Origin: Sphingobacterium sp. UBA6711
Lineage (GTDB): Bacteria > Bacteroidota > Bacteroidia > Sphingobacteriales > Sphingobacteriaceae
NCBI GenBank assembly: GCA_002454415.1
Contig: DKIT01000045.1
Location: forward strand, 163,323 to 214,299
DNA: 50,977 bases
Reading direction: 5' to 3'
How positions within the stretch are numbered: position 1 is the stretch's first letter; every line of letters starts with the position of its first letter. The notes beneath the pieces were generated by a model. That model was not told where the DNA came from. It did not search any database and saw nothing but the letters and a program-made list of their open reading frames with translations. The position numbers were made by a program, and so were the translations under genes. Shown one piece after another: positions 1 through 8,697 of the stretch.

Positions 1-373
1 TATTAACAATGCAATGTTGTCCAACACTAACGTCTGCATTTATAGTTACTCCAGCCATCACGACAGTTCCGGCGCCTAAATATGCTCTCTTTGAAATTTT
101 TGAAGCCGCATGGACCAAAGTTGGGTATGTAGCATCAATATTATTATTGACAATTCTTTTTCGAACCTCGTTATTACCTATTGCGATGACCATCGAGACG
201 GCTGAGGAAGGGAGATCTTGAAAGACAGGATAACCCAATACTGACTTTTTACTCTTATCAAGGTCGATAAAGCCATTAACAATTATTCCTTTACTCTCGG
301 CAATTTCTGCGACAACCTTTCCGTGTCCGCTCGCTCCAAATAAATACATATGATCGATCTTAGTTGTTTCCAT
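1..373 (-). CDS. PglD-like sugar O/N-acetyltransferase (3' end outside window)
   Basis: About 124 codons are visible; the gene runs off the left edge. The N-terminus has the Rossmann-like PglD/NeuD pattern (YLFGASGHGKVVAEIAES). Hexapeptide-repeat sequence begins near the end of the visible part (AYLGAGTVVMAGVTI, VSVGQHCIVN). I chose the ATG at 373 over an in-frame ATG at 349 because it overlaps the upstream gene's stop by only 14 bp. PglD proteins acetylate the amino group of UDP-4-amino sugars, for example in UDP-bacillosamine synthesis. The PglC-like transferase directly upstream fits that role. The substrate is inferred, and the partner aminotransferase and dehydratase, if present, lie beyond the window. 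Confidence 0.8.
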   Translation of the reverse strand, partial: METTKIDHMYLFGASGHGKVVAEIAESKGIIVNGFIDLDKSKKSVLGYPVFQDLPSSAVSMVIAIGNNEVRKRIVNNNIDATYPTLVHAASKISKRAYLGAGTVVMAGVTINADVSVGQHCIVN

Positions 374-965
374 TAAAAGGCTCAATTGTAACATGTCCCT
401 CTGCAGATATACCTTCACTTTTAAAAACCTTTTTAAAAGTTGTGAAAAAGACTTTCAAGTCTGTCATAAATGAAAGATTATCAACATACCATACATCCAA
501 CTCAAATTTTTTCTCCCAAGAAATGGCATTTCGGCCGTTCACCTGGGCCCATCCCGTGATTCCAGGTCTCACATCATGGCGTCGGCGTTGATCTTGGCTG
601 TAAAGCGGCAAATATTGAATTAGGAGAGGTCTAGGTCCGATAAGGGACATATCTCCTTTCAATACATTAATCAGTTGAGGTATCTCGTCTAGCGAAGTTT
701 TACGAACGAAGGCACCTACGGTTGTTAAGCGTTCTGCGTCAGAGAGCAGATTACCATCCGCTGCTTTTTTATCGTTCATTGTTTTAAATTTAATAATTTT
801 AAATATCTTTTCATTTCGTCCAGGACGAGATTGAAAGAAAAAGGGCTTTCCGGAGTTTGCGAAAAACAATCCGATAGTAACAAGAATAAAGATGGGAGAT
901 AAGATCAACAATCCAACTAATGCAATTAAAAAGTCTAGCAAACGTTTAAAAAAATATTTATACAT
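360..965 (-). CDS. PglC-like initiating sugar-phosphate transferase
   Basis: At 201 aa this has the size of the minimal monotopic phosphoglycosyltransferases (PglC type), not the larger WbaP/WcaJ forms. Residues 10-36 form one hydrophobic membrane hairpin. FKTM (60-63), the catalytic Asp-Glu pair (D93, E94 in SLDEIPQL), IGPRP (109-113) and RPGITGWAQVNGRN (133-146) are all present. Such enzymes transfer a sugar phosphate from a UDP-sugar to undecaprenyl phosphate on the inner face of the membrane, which starts repeat-unit assembly. It lies near the 3' end of the operon and overlaps the PglD-like gene. Family assignment is firm; the sugar (perhaps a bacillosamine-type sugar) is inferred from the neighbour. 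Confidence 0.9.
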   Translation of the reverse strand: MYKYFFKRLLDFLIALVGLLILSPIFILVTIGLFFANSGKPFFFQSRPGRNEKIFKIIKFKTMNDKKAADGNLLSDAERLTTVGAFVRKTSLDEIPQLINVLKGDMSLIGPRPLLIQYLPLYSQDQRRRHDVRPGITGWAQVNGRNAISWEKKFELDVWYVDNLSFMTDLKVFFTTFKKVFKSEGISAEGHVTIEPFNGNN

Positions 966-1027
966 TTCAATTTAAAGCTTTTGTGTTTAAGGATTCACCA
1001 TTTGAAAATCTAATTTTTCAATCAAAG

Positions 1028-2188
1028 TTATCTTTTATAATTAGCTAATAATTCTTTGTATTCTTCCAATAATGCGTTCCAAACCACACTTTGTTCATAA
1101 CGATCAGCTATCATTCTTCTCGAATTGACTTTCAGCATATTATAATATTGTTTATCATCAAGAAACCTGAGTAATGCTATACGAATTGCTTGGGGATCTT
1201 TGACTGGTATTATAGTACCGTTAACTCCTTCAATAATTATTTCGTTACAACCATTAATATCTGATACAATAGCTGGCAATTCCATTGCTCCAGCTTGCAT
1301 AACCACATTGGGAAATCCTTCTCTATAGCTTGGGAATACCAAGGCGTTGGAAATAGCGAAATATGGTCTAACATCTTTTTGAAATCCTACAGAAATAATA
1401 TTAGGATTAGTTTCAATTTCTCTTTGAGTCGTATCAGCTAAAGGGTCAAGATCCGATTCGAGCGGTCCAACTAATAATAGTTTTACGTGTGATCTTTCTA
1501 ACCTTGAGAAAGCTTCCACTAGCTCGTTTATTCCCTTGTCGCCGACTAATCGTCCTACAAAAATAAAAACAAAGTCTTTCTCATCAATCTCGAGATTGGA
1601 TTTCAATGCTGTCAATGTATTGAGATCCATATTTTCAACTGAAAATATGGATGTATCTATACCATTTGAGGAACCATTTCCTATTACCTTTAATTTTTCT
1701 CGTGAAGTAAAACTATACTGAAGGATAAAATCATATAACCCTTTTGAATTTGGATAAACTCGAGTTGCGGCTGAATATGTTAACTTTTCAACAAAATCAA
1801 GAATTTTACGTTTTATTCCTTTTGCTTCCATCAAAGGCATTCCAGCAACAGTGTGTATGCGAATTGGGACACCAGCAAGTTTAGCTCCTAACATAGCCAC
1901 TATGCCCGCTTTTGGAGTGTGACTATGAACAATAGATGGTTTTTCATTTTTACATAACTTATAAAAGTTCCAAAGAGATTTTAAATCTTGGAAAGGTGTA
2001 ATTGTTCTCGTCATTTCTAAAGATACTATACGGATATCTTCTTCTTTCGATACTTCTTGAAGTTCCTCTCCTGGAGATGAAACGCCAACAACTTCAAAAC
2101 CATTTGACAACATAAATATATGTTGTCCTTTTAATAGGACTTTCAAAGAAAGTGGTATAGTCGTAATTCTTAATAATTTCATACTCAC
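1028..2188 (-). CDS. GT4 family glycosyltransferase (CapM/PglA-like)
   Basis: A GT-B glycosyltransferase of 386 aa. Signs are HSHTPKAG (88-95), HTVAGMP (112-118), the C-terminal donor half starting at FVGRLVGDKG (210-219), and FPSYREGFPNVVMQAGA (285-301). The usual E-x7-E pair appears as E290 and Q298. I recall Q in this position in other CapM-like proteins, so this is not taken as a sign of inactivity. It probably adds the second sugar to the lipid-linked primer made by the PglC-like enzyme. The start overlaps the stop of the beta-helix gene by 4 bp (ATGA), indicating translational coupling. Confidence 0.87.
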   Translation of the reverse strand: MSMKLLRITTIPLSLKVLLKGQHIFMLSNGFEVVGVSSPGEELQEVSKEEDIRIVSLEMTRTITPFQDLKSLWNFYKLCKNEKPSIVHSHTPKAGIVAMLGAKLAGVPIRIHTVAGMPLMEAKGIKRKILDFVEKLTYSAATRVYPNSKGLYDFILQYSFTSREKLKVIGNGSSNGIDTSIFSVENMDLNTLTALKSNLEIDEKDFVFIFVGRLVGDKGINELVEAFSRLERSHVKLLLVGPLESDLDPLADTTQREIETNPNIISVGFQKDVRPYFAISNALVFPSYREGFPNVVMQAGAMELPAIVSDINGCNEIIIEGVNGTIIPVKDPQAIRIALLRFLDDKQYYNMLKVNSRRMIADRYEQSVVWNALLEEYKELLANYKR

Positions 2189-3468
2189 TTTACACGAACA
2201 TTTGGCGAAAATGATTTTTTACCATCACTAAAAGTATTATTGAAACTTGTTTTGGATCTAATTAAAGAGTTTACAGCATTTTTTCTTAGTTTTCCAATAA
2301 CAATTTTATTATTATTGAATTCAATATCCGCCACTATGTAAGGAAAATATTTACTAACAGCGTCCTTACCGGTATACAAAATGGTATTTTTCTCAATAAC
2401 TACTTTTGCTCCAGTTTTTTTACTTACAGCGACAATACCTGCACCAGAACTAGAAATTATATTATTATACATATACAATTCGCTATTAGGAAAATTATTC
2501 CATAAAGCATATATACTACCCTTTCCGCAATCGATATTATTACTTTCTATTGTAACACCTCTACCTGCCAAAATCAACTGATAAATTCCTTGACTAATAC
2601 CTGCTGAAATTTGGGAATTTTGGATTCGAATATTATTAGTAAAATTAGGTTTTGTTATTATAACCTGTGAGCCTAAATTCCCTTTAAATTCACATTTAAT
2701 AAATGAAATATCAGAGACACCTCCATTACCGCTTGGTTCAATATCAATCCCTGACATTGGGTTATGTCCTAAATATTTACCCTCAGTATCACCATTGGAA
2801 TTAAATTTTGAATTCCGGAAATGAATTTTATTACCTTGGATTAATGAAATTCCTTGCCTTGCATTGTTACTGGAATTTATATTAGTTCCTCGAATATTGG
2901 AACTATTATTAGAGACGTAAATACCATCAGTTAGTCCATGATGAAGATAGAGGTTATTTAATATCACATTATGAGTATTAGAGAAAACGAGTAATCTTCC
3001 CCCGGATTCAACCACTTTACTGTCCCTAGTACTATATTTTGCTCCACCATCAATCTCCAAGTCTGAAATAGTTACGTTTGTACAATTTAGTAAACTTAAT
3101 GGTGTTATTGTTTTTGACGAGCTATAACTATAATTTCCTTTTGTTCGCTCAACACCTCTATGAAACTTTGCATTTAGAACTATTTTAGAATTATTTCCAA
3201 CAATCTCCAATAAGGTTAGGTTTGTGAATTGTATATCACTAAATTCTGAATTTTTACTGCTAAATTTATCTATGTAATAAACACCTTTTGGAAAAATAAG
3301 CTTTCCGCGCCCTTGTTTGTTTAATTTATCCACAGCCTTTAGAATGGAAAAATAATCATTAGTTTTGCCATCGCCTTTAGCACCATAAGCTTTTACATTA
3401 AATACCTGAGCAAAAGATATATTTTGTAACATTGTTAACAAAAAAACGAATAATATTTTATTTCTCAT
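2185..3468 (-). CDS. Secreted right-handed beta-helix protein (pectate-lyase-3-like)
   Basis: 427 aa with a Sec signal peptide (hydrophobic residues about 4-18, likely cleavage near FAQ at 19-21). The mature start (FNVKAYGAKGDGKTNDYFSI) is the typical entry of Pectate_lyase_3/GH28-like beta-helices. Then come many short Asn- and Ile-rich coils (for example NVTISDLEIDGG, NNVILNNLYLHHG-like rungs). It should act in the periplasm or at the surface as a polysaccharide lyase, hydrolase, epimerase or binding protein; catalytic residues cannot be assigned by eye. It sits between the polymerase (11-bp overlap) and a glycosyltransferase (4-bp overlap), so it is co-translated with the assembly genes and probably acts on the same polymer. 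Confidence 0.75.
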   Translation of the reverse strand: MRNKILFVFLLTMLQNISFAQVFNVKAYGAKGDGKTNDYFSILKAVDKLNKQGRGKLIFPKGVYYIDKFSSKNSEFSDIQFTNLTLLEIVGNNSKIVLNAKFHRGVERTKGNYSYSSSKTITPLSLLNCTNVTISDLEIDGGAKYSTRDSKVVESGGRLLVFSNTHNVILNNLYLHHGLTDGIYVSNNSSNIRGTNINSSNNARQGISLIQGNKIHFRNSKFNSNGDTEGKYLGHNPMSGIDIEPSGNGGVSDISFIKCEFKGNLGSQVIITKPNFTNNIRIQNSQISAGISQGIYQLILAGRGVTIESNNIDCGKGSIYALWNNFPNSELYMYNNIISSSGAGIVAVSKKTGAKVVIEKNTILYTGKDAVSKYFPYIVADIEFNNNKIVIGKLRKNAVNSLIRSKTSFNNTFSDGKKSFSPNVRVK

Positions 3469-4627
3469 TTGTTTTCAATTTAGAACTATAAGAATAACTC
3501 ATATTCCACAATATATAAATGATCATGCATGGTAAAATCATATTACGCATGCGTAACATAATACCTAAGTTCCCTAAAGACATCGAAAATAATACAGCAG
3601 AAATCAAAGTATACCAAAGCATTCCCTGAATAATAAATGGTGCATTACGATATGTTTCTGAAACTTTAGATCGAAATATTTTAATTGATAATATCAAAAG
3701 TAGTAAATTCTCAAAAGCAGCTAATAAAGCAGGAATCCCATTAATATCAATAAAAGTCGGTCGATAGAGATATGTCAAAATTTTGATTGGTAATGGATAA
3801 GAACTAATATCTACAGCCGATCCTGTATGGCTTCGGCTCAGAGCCTCCGCTTTATGCGAAGCAAAGTTACTATAATCTTCTACACTCACCTCATCAATAT
3901 TGGCTATTTCCATCACCTTAGGCAATAAAACTATTATTCCAGCAACAAAAATTAACGATATCAATACTTTATAAAAACTATTTAGTTTTCGCTTTATTAA
4001 AACAGTGATGGCAAACCCAACGACAAGCATCATTAAAACGTGCGCTCTCACCAAAGCAAATATTACTATGCTTACCACTGTCCATGCTGCTCTCTTTCTT
4101 ACATCAATCATTCCGTAAAAAAATAAAGCAACCGCTAAAAATACTAAAGTGTCTTTTCCAACACCTACACTCCAAAAGTGCAAATTAGGCAATAAGAAAA
4201 GTAGAGGAAATAATCTGACTTTAAGAAAAGAACTGTTATAGGGAACCAAATTGTAAGCAATAATAAAAAATATCTTTATCGCTATAAATCCCAAAGTCGA
4301 AAAGATAAGTGTACAGGTTATATAAGATAGATTTAAGAAGTTGGCAAAGAAATACATTAAACCAAACATAAAGTTTGTGCTTCTTCCAGATATGATATAT
4401 TGAAGAGCTTCATTTAGATTAATTACTCTACCTGTGTTCCAATAGCGCAATGAATCATTCCCTCTGTCGGTTGTTGTAATATAGACATATATAATAGAGA
4501 TTAAAATATGAATAAAATATACCCACAGTAATTGATAACCAACCTTATTTCCATAAGTTTGCGTCGTATTGCGAATTACTTTAATAGCAATAATAAAGCA
4601 AATAAGTACAAATACAATCTCTAACAT
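3458..4627 (-). CDS. wzy: EpsG-like O-antigen/capsule polymerase (Wzy)
   Basis: 389 aa, almost entirely hydrophobic, with roughly ten membrane segments. A polar loop after the first segments (TTDRGNDSLRYWNTGRVINL, about 50-70) resembles the EpsG family pattern around a conserved D-Y/W pair. Another long polar loop (about 225-275) has the basic and serine residues seen in Wzy loops. It probably joins undecaprenyl-linked repeat units on the periplasmic side. Wzy proteins have weak sequence conservation, so the call rests on topology, length and the position beside Wzx and the glycosyltransferases. The start overlaps the previous gene's stop by 7 bp. Confidence 0.72.
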   Translation of the reverse strand: MLEIVFVLICFIIAIKVIRNTTQTYGNKVGYQLLWVYFIHILISIIYVYITTTDRGNDSLRYWNTGRVINLNEALQYIISGRSTNFMFGLMYFFANFLNLSYITCTLIFSTLGFIAIKIFFIIAYNLVPYNSSFLKVRLFPLLFLLPNLHFWSVGVGKDTLVFLAVALFFYGMIDVRKRAAWTVVSIVIFALVRAHVLMMLVVGFAITVLIKRKLNSFYKVLISLIFVAGIIVLLPKVMEIANIDEVSVEDYSNFASHKAEALSRSHTGSAVDISSYPLPIKILTYLYRPTFIDINGIPALLAAFENLLLLILSIKIFRSKVSETYRNAPFIIQGMLWYTLISAVLFSMSLGNLGIMLRMRNMILPCMIIYILWNMSYSYSSKLKTNEK

Positions 4628-5730
4628 TTATTTATCCCTTCAATAAATTCGATCCATTTCGTCATTCTCATCCGCCAATTTAATTTTTCCTCAGCAACAA
4701 ATCTATTGTTCTTGACAAAATCAAAGCTAGAGCTTTTTAATATTTTTTCAAATTCTTCACTTGCCTTTTTATAATCTGTGAAATCAATTGTCCAACCCAG
4801 CCCATAGTTTTCAACTTCATCTGCATACCCAGCTATCATTTTCTGAGTTAAAACAGGTTTACCACAAGAAATATAATCATATAATTTCAAAGGACTTCCT
4901 GGAGATGTTCTGTTCGATTTTACTGGTAACATACAAAGGTCTGCCGAATTTATATATAACATTGCGTCTTCATTATTTACAGGCGGCACAAAAGTCACAT
5001 TAGATTTATTCGCAGATTCCATAAGGGTTTTAGTATAATCATTTGTTTTAGCCCCCACAACGTATAATTTAACATCTTTCCCATCCCTATAATAGCTCTT
5101 CTGAAATAAAGAGATTAAGTAATCAACCCCATGCCATTGTGAAACGGATCCTAAAAAAAGACAAATTATCTCATTATTTGGTATTCCTAGTCTTTCCCTC
5201 GCAGTAGAAATTTCCATTGGGAAAAAACAATTTGTGTTGGAGCCATTGAAAGAGTATATTGAGGGTTTCCTAAAAATCGGGTCAAACTTATCTTTGAGAT
5301 ATGGATGGTTATAAATAATAGCATCTGAGATCTTATAATTAAAATTATAAAAAAAAGAAGCAAATTTCAAAAATCGCTTTTCAATAGCTGATTTATTCAA
5401 TAACGGAATTTCCTCCTTGAAATCCGCATGGAACTCTGTAACAACTAAAATATTTTTGCACATAAACAAAAACCTTGTGAATGGCATAAATAAAACTCGT
5501 TGCACAATAACATAATCACCTTTTACAAAAAGCAGTTTAAAAAAAACTTTTAAATCAAAAAATATTTTATTGCTAATTTTCCCCAAAAAGGATTGTGCTT
5601 TATTATTGGAAATCAAGGTAAAATTGGACTCACCAATAATATTCATCAAAGCATTTGCCTTTTCCTTCGTGGCTTTATTTTTACCCGAGTTTCCTTCAAT
5701 AGAAAAATCTATTAAATATTTAATCTTCAT
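4621..5730 (-). CDS. Glycosyltransferase, GT4-like
   Basis: 369 aa GT-B protein. The C-terminal half shows IICLFLGSVSQWHGVDYLI (donor-domain entry), a DLCMLPV segment, and SPGSPLKLYDYISCGKPV, which matches the conserved loop of GT4 family enzymes where the acidic residue of the sugar-nucleotide site lies. A polar middle part has NHPYLKDKF. It is cytosolic and probably adds one sugar of the repeat unit. It lies 13 bp downstream of the Wzx gene and overlaps the polymerase start. Donor and acceptor cannot be told from the sequence. Confidence 0.83.
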   Translation of the reverse strand: MKIKYLIDFSIEGNSGKNKATKEKANALMNIIGESNFTLISNNKAQSFLGKISNKIFFDLKVFFKLLFVKGDYVIVQRVLFMPFTRFLFMCKNILVVTEFHADFKEEIPLLNKSAIEKRFLKFASFFYNFNYKISDAIIYNHPYLKDKFDPIFRKPSIYSFNGSNTNCFFPMEISTARERLGIPNNEIICLFLGSVSQWHGVDYLISLFQKSYYRDGKDVKLYVVGAKTNDYTKTLMESANKSNVTFVPPVNNEDAMLYINSADLCMLPVKSNRTSPGSPLKLYDYISCGKPVLTQKMIAGYADEVENYGLGWTIDFTDYKKASEEFEKILKSSSFDFVKNNRFVAEEKLNWRMRMTKWIEFIEGINKC

Positions 5731-5743
5731 ATTTTAATTCTGT

Positions 5744-7150
5744 TTATAGAGAAATTCGTTTATTCAACATCAAGATAAATCTGATAGCAGTAACCAATGT
5801 TATAATACTTATAATAAACTTTAGATACCAATTAAATTCGACAAGCCAATATGCCAATGCACATAAAATAATAGATCCTATAAACCAAAATATCGGATAA
5901 TATTTTTCATCACCGTAATCTTTAAACGATTTAAAGTAGTAAGCGGAATATCCCATAAAACTAAAAGAAATAAATCCAACGTAGGCTGCTACTTCATATC
6001 CAAAAAAAGGTATAAATATAATATTTCCTAAAATATTAATTATGCCAGCTGTTAGGGTAAGCTTCCAAAGCATATTCGTCCTTTCATAAAAAATGATTTT
6101 ATTCACAGCCCCGAAATACATGGGGCGATAATTGACAGACATGATAAGGATAATACCCAAATAATACATACTTTTTAAAGAATCATTCTTTATCATTAAA
6201 GCGAAAATTTCCTTTAACCAAATACTAGCAAGAAAAGTCCCAGCAAAGAATATCACTTGAGTCAAAAATATAATATCTCTAGCTTCATGAAATTTCCGCT
6301 CTTTAAATTTTTGGTTCTGAATTGGACCTATTGCCCATCCGACTGCCGTTGATACGCCATCTGCAATTGTTCCAAAAGTATTTGCGGCTTGGTATTTTCC
6401 AATTTCACCAGTGGTAACATGTAACCTATCCATTACCAAAATTTGAGAACTATTTAATAAATAGCCTGAATAAAAGTGCGGAATAGTAGGGAGAGCTATT
6501 TTTAAAGAGTTTCGAATAAATCGCTTTTTAAAGTTAAAAATCGGTTTAAAATTTAGTTTAAAATTTAGAGCATACCAATACGAAAAATTTGAAAGAATCG
6601 TTGATAAAAAAGTTGCCCAAAACCACCCCATATACCCCATTTTATTATGAACAATAAAAAAATAATTCAATATTGCTGTAAGCAAACCAAATATTAAACT
6701 GCGAATTGCAATTTGAAAAGGCTGTTGTGTTAGTTGGTAATATTTTCTTCCTAAAAGACTTGTCTGCCCCATTATAACTAATGGTAGTGTATTTAATATT
6801 ACTATCGTCCATTTATGTTGCCTCGCTTCATCAGGTACAATCAAATAAACTATTGTACCTAATATTATCGCATAAAAGATATTCCATAGATTTAAAAAAC
6901 CATAATATTGTCTCCAAGCCCATTTGTATTGCATCGGCGACTTATAAAAAGAATTTGAAATGTTAACTTTTAAGCCTAAATCACCTAGAACTGAAAACGC
7001 TGTTGCATAAGTTAAAACTGTAGCATGAATACCATAATCTTGTGCATTTAATTCTCTTGTTATGAGAGGCAATAATAAGAAATTTACAATCATAACAATT
7101 TGAGGTGATAGCCCATAAATTAATGTATGAGAAAAAAGCTTTTTTAACAT
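5744..7150 (-). CDS. wzx: Wzx-type repeat-unit flippase (MATE/MVF-like)
   Basis: 468 aa with about 12 to 14 membrane segments. The N-terminus (LIYGLSPQIVMIVNFLLLPLI followed by TRELNAQDYG) is the classical start of polysaccharide-biosynthesis flippases, where an Asp-Tyr-Gly motif follows the first helix. These proteins carry undecaprenyl-diphosphate-linked repeat units from the inner to the outer face of the inner membrane. It is one of two Wzx proteins in the window; the other is at 35546-36793. Here it belongs with the polymerase and transferases of the 1-16 kb operon. Confidence 0.9.
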   Translation of the reverse strand: MLKKLFSHTLIYGLSPQIVMIVNFLLLPLITRELNAQDYGIHATVLTYATAFSVLGDLGLKVNISNSFYKSPMQYKWAWRQYYGFLNLWNIFYAIILGTIVYLIVPDEARQHKWTIVILNTLPLVIMGQTSLLGRKYYQLTQQPFQIAIRSLIFGLLTAILNYFFIVHNKMGYMGWFWATFLSTILSNFSYWYALNFKLNFKPIFNFKKRFIRNSLKIALPTIPHFYSGYLLNSSQILVMDRLHVTTGEIGKYQAANTFGTIADGVSTAVGWAIGPIQNQKFKERKFHEARDIIFLTQVIFFAGTFLASIWLKEIFALMIKNDSLKSMYYLGIILIMSVNYRPMYFGAVNKIIFYERTNMLWKLTLTAGIINILGNIIFIPFFGYEVAAYVGFISFSFMGYSAYYFKSFKDYGDEKYYPIFWFIGSIILCALAYWLVEFNWYLKFIISIITLVTAIRFILMLNKRISL

Positions 7151-7176
7151 TATTAATAATATTTTAAATATATGCT

Positions 7177-8697
7177 TTATTTTAAAATTTGGTCAAATAA
7201 GGATTTATAAGATGGCCAATTTTCTGTAAACTCTTCATGAGAGTTCTCTATTCTACAAATAAAAGATAACAGATCTTCACCAGAATCTATATCAAAATAA
7301 AATGCCCTTCCTTCCTCAATTAGCTTGGAGTAATATTTAACTCCAATTCTATCAAGGACTATATTTTTGCTTACTCCTATTATAGCAGCTTCGGCAATGC
7401 TCCCAATAGAGCCTACTGATATATGTGCCCATGCTTTCGAAAATAAATAAGGTAATGGTTTAGAATTTGATTCAATAAACTCAACCCTGTCTGAAAGAGA
7501 TTTTTTGTTAACAATATCAATTACTGATTGTTTTCCATATTTTGTCGTTTTAGGATGAAAACGAAAACCGAAGATGTATTCTGAACTAGATTTTGAAATA
7601 GCGTCCAATAGTGGGTCAGGCATCAATCTATAGTAGGACTTATCAGCTGGCAAAGTACAAATTATGTAACGATGGTCGTAGTCATTTTTCGTTTTCATTT
7701 TCATAAATTTCCGAATCCAGGGATTTCCACCAACTATAACTTTATGATAAGTGAACTTATTCCATCTTTTAATATTTTCGCTAGATACATCATCCCATAC
7801 CCAAAAATAATCTGGTAGCAAATTAAAACCTTTATAATGTTTAGGAAAATAACTATATGCGGGGTGTCCTATGCCCTGACCTCCATGTTGCATATCGACG
7901 CTTGGAATTCTTCGTTCCCTTAATGCTAAAATTAAACCATACATTGATATATCATAATAACACAAAACAACACCAACTTTCGGATTAACCTTATCTATTA
8001 TTAACAACCATACGCGCCTCCATTCATCTATTTTCATCAATTTATCATACAAAATATCAATCAATTTTTTATGAGAAACCTTTAAATTTATTGATAACTC
8101 AACTAGAACTTGGTCCAAGTTGGGATTTTTATAGATATATTCTCTCAATAGAGAAATTTTGTTTTCTCGCTTTTCCAATAATCCTTTAGCCGCATTTAAA
8201 TAACTATAGATGTTAAAACTTCTATTTGGTTGATAAGTATTGGGTAAATCAACATTACTATAGTTAAAATATATAGACCTATAGGGCAATTCGTCAATAA
8301 TGGGATCAAAAAATTTATTTAAATTTTTGTTTTCCCACTCTGAAAAATATGAGTTAGCGCCACAGAAGAATATGTCAGAGCTCGGAAGTGTTGATAAATC
8401 ACTATTATTACTTCTCTCTTTGAAAAATTGAATTTTATTTTTAATCTTCTCTTTTAAAACCGAAAGTGCTTTTACCAAGTTTTTAGACTCTTTTCTCTTA
8501 TATCCCTCTTTAAAATCAAAAAAGGATATATGTTTTATAATAGGCCAAAGTTGGATGCCAAACAATTCCCAATCCGCAACATTAAATCGTTCTTCAAGGG
8601 ATAACAATGTTGCCATATTTTTTTCTATACTACCATCTTCAGTTGACATAATTTTATGTTCTAGATATTTATTTAAAAGAAATAGAATTCTCAGCAC
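7177..8697 (-). CDS. Unclassified GT-B-like surface carbohydrate transferase
   Basis: 506 aa, soluble. No confident family. The C-terminal half looks like GT-B enzymes of the CDP-glycerol, Kdo and bacterial sialyltransferase type: VDMQHGGQG (267-275), DYFWVWDD (296-303), VIVGGNPW (320-327), FRFHPKT (378-384) and VGSIGSIAEAA (428-438). An HP motif followed by a Ser-rich loop is typical of several CMP-nonulosonate transferases, so transfer of the NeuB-derived sugar is plausible but inferred. Translation seems to start at GTG 8697, which shares one base with the upstream stop (TAGTG); the next in-frame ATG is codon 17. Confidence 0.6.
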   Translation of the reverse strand: MLRILFLLNKYLEHKIMSTEDGSIEKNMATLLSLEERFNVADWELFGIQLWPIIKHISFFDFKEGYKRKESKNLVKALSVLKEKIKNKIQFFKERSNNSDLSTLPSSDIFFCGANSYFSEWENKNLNKFFDPIIDELPYRSIYFNYSNVDLPNTYQPNRSFNIYSYLNAAKGLLEKRENKISLLREYIYKNPNLDQVLVELSINLKVSHKKLIDILYDKLMKIDEWRRVWLLIIDKVNPKVGVVLCYYDISMYGLILALRERRIPSVDMQHGGQGIGHPAYSYFPKHYKGFNLLPDYFWVWDDVSSENIKRWNKFTYHKVIVGGNPWIRKFMKMKTKNDYDHRYIICTLPADKSYYRLMPDPLLDAISKSSSEYIFGFRFHPKTTKYGKQSVIDIVNKKSLSDRVEFIESNSKPLPYLFSKAWAHISVGSIGSIAEAAIIGVSKNIVLDRIGVKYYSKLIEEGRAFYFDIDSGEDLLSFICRIENSHEEFTENWPSYKSLFDQILK

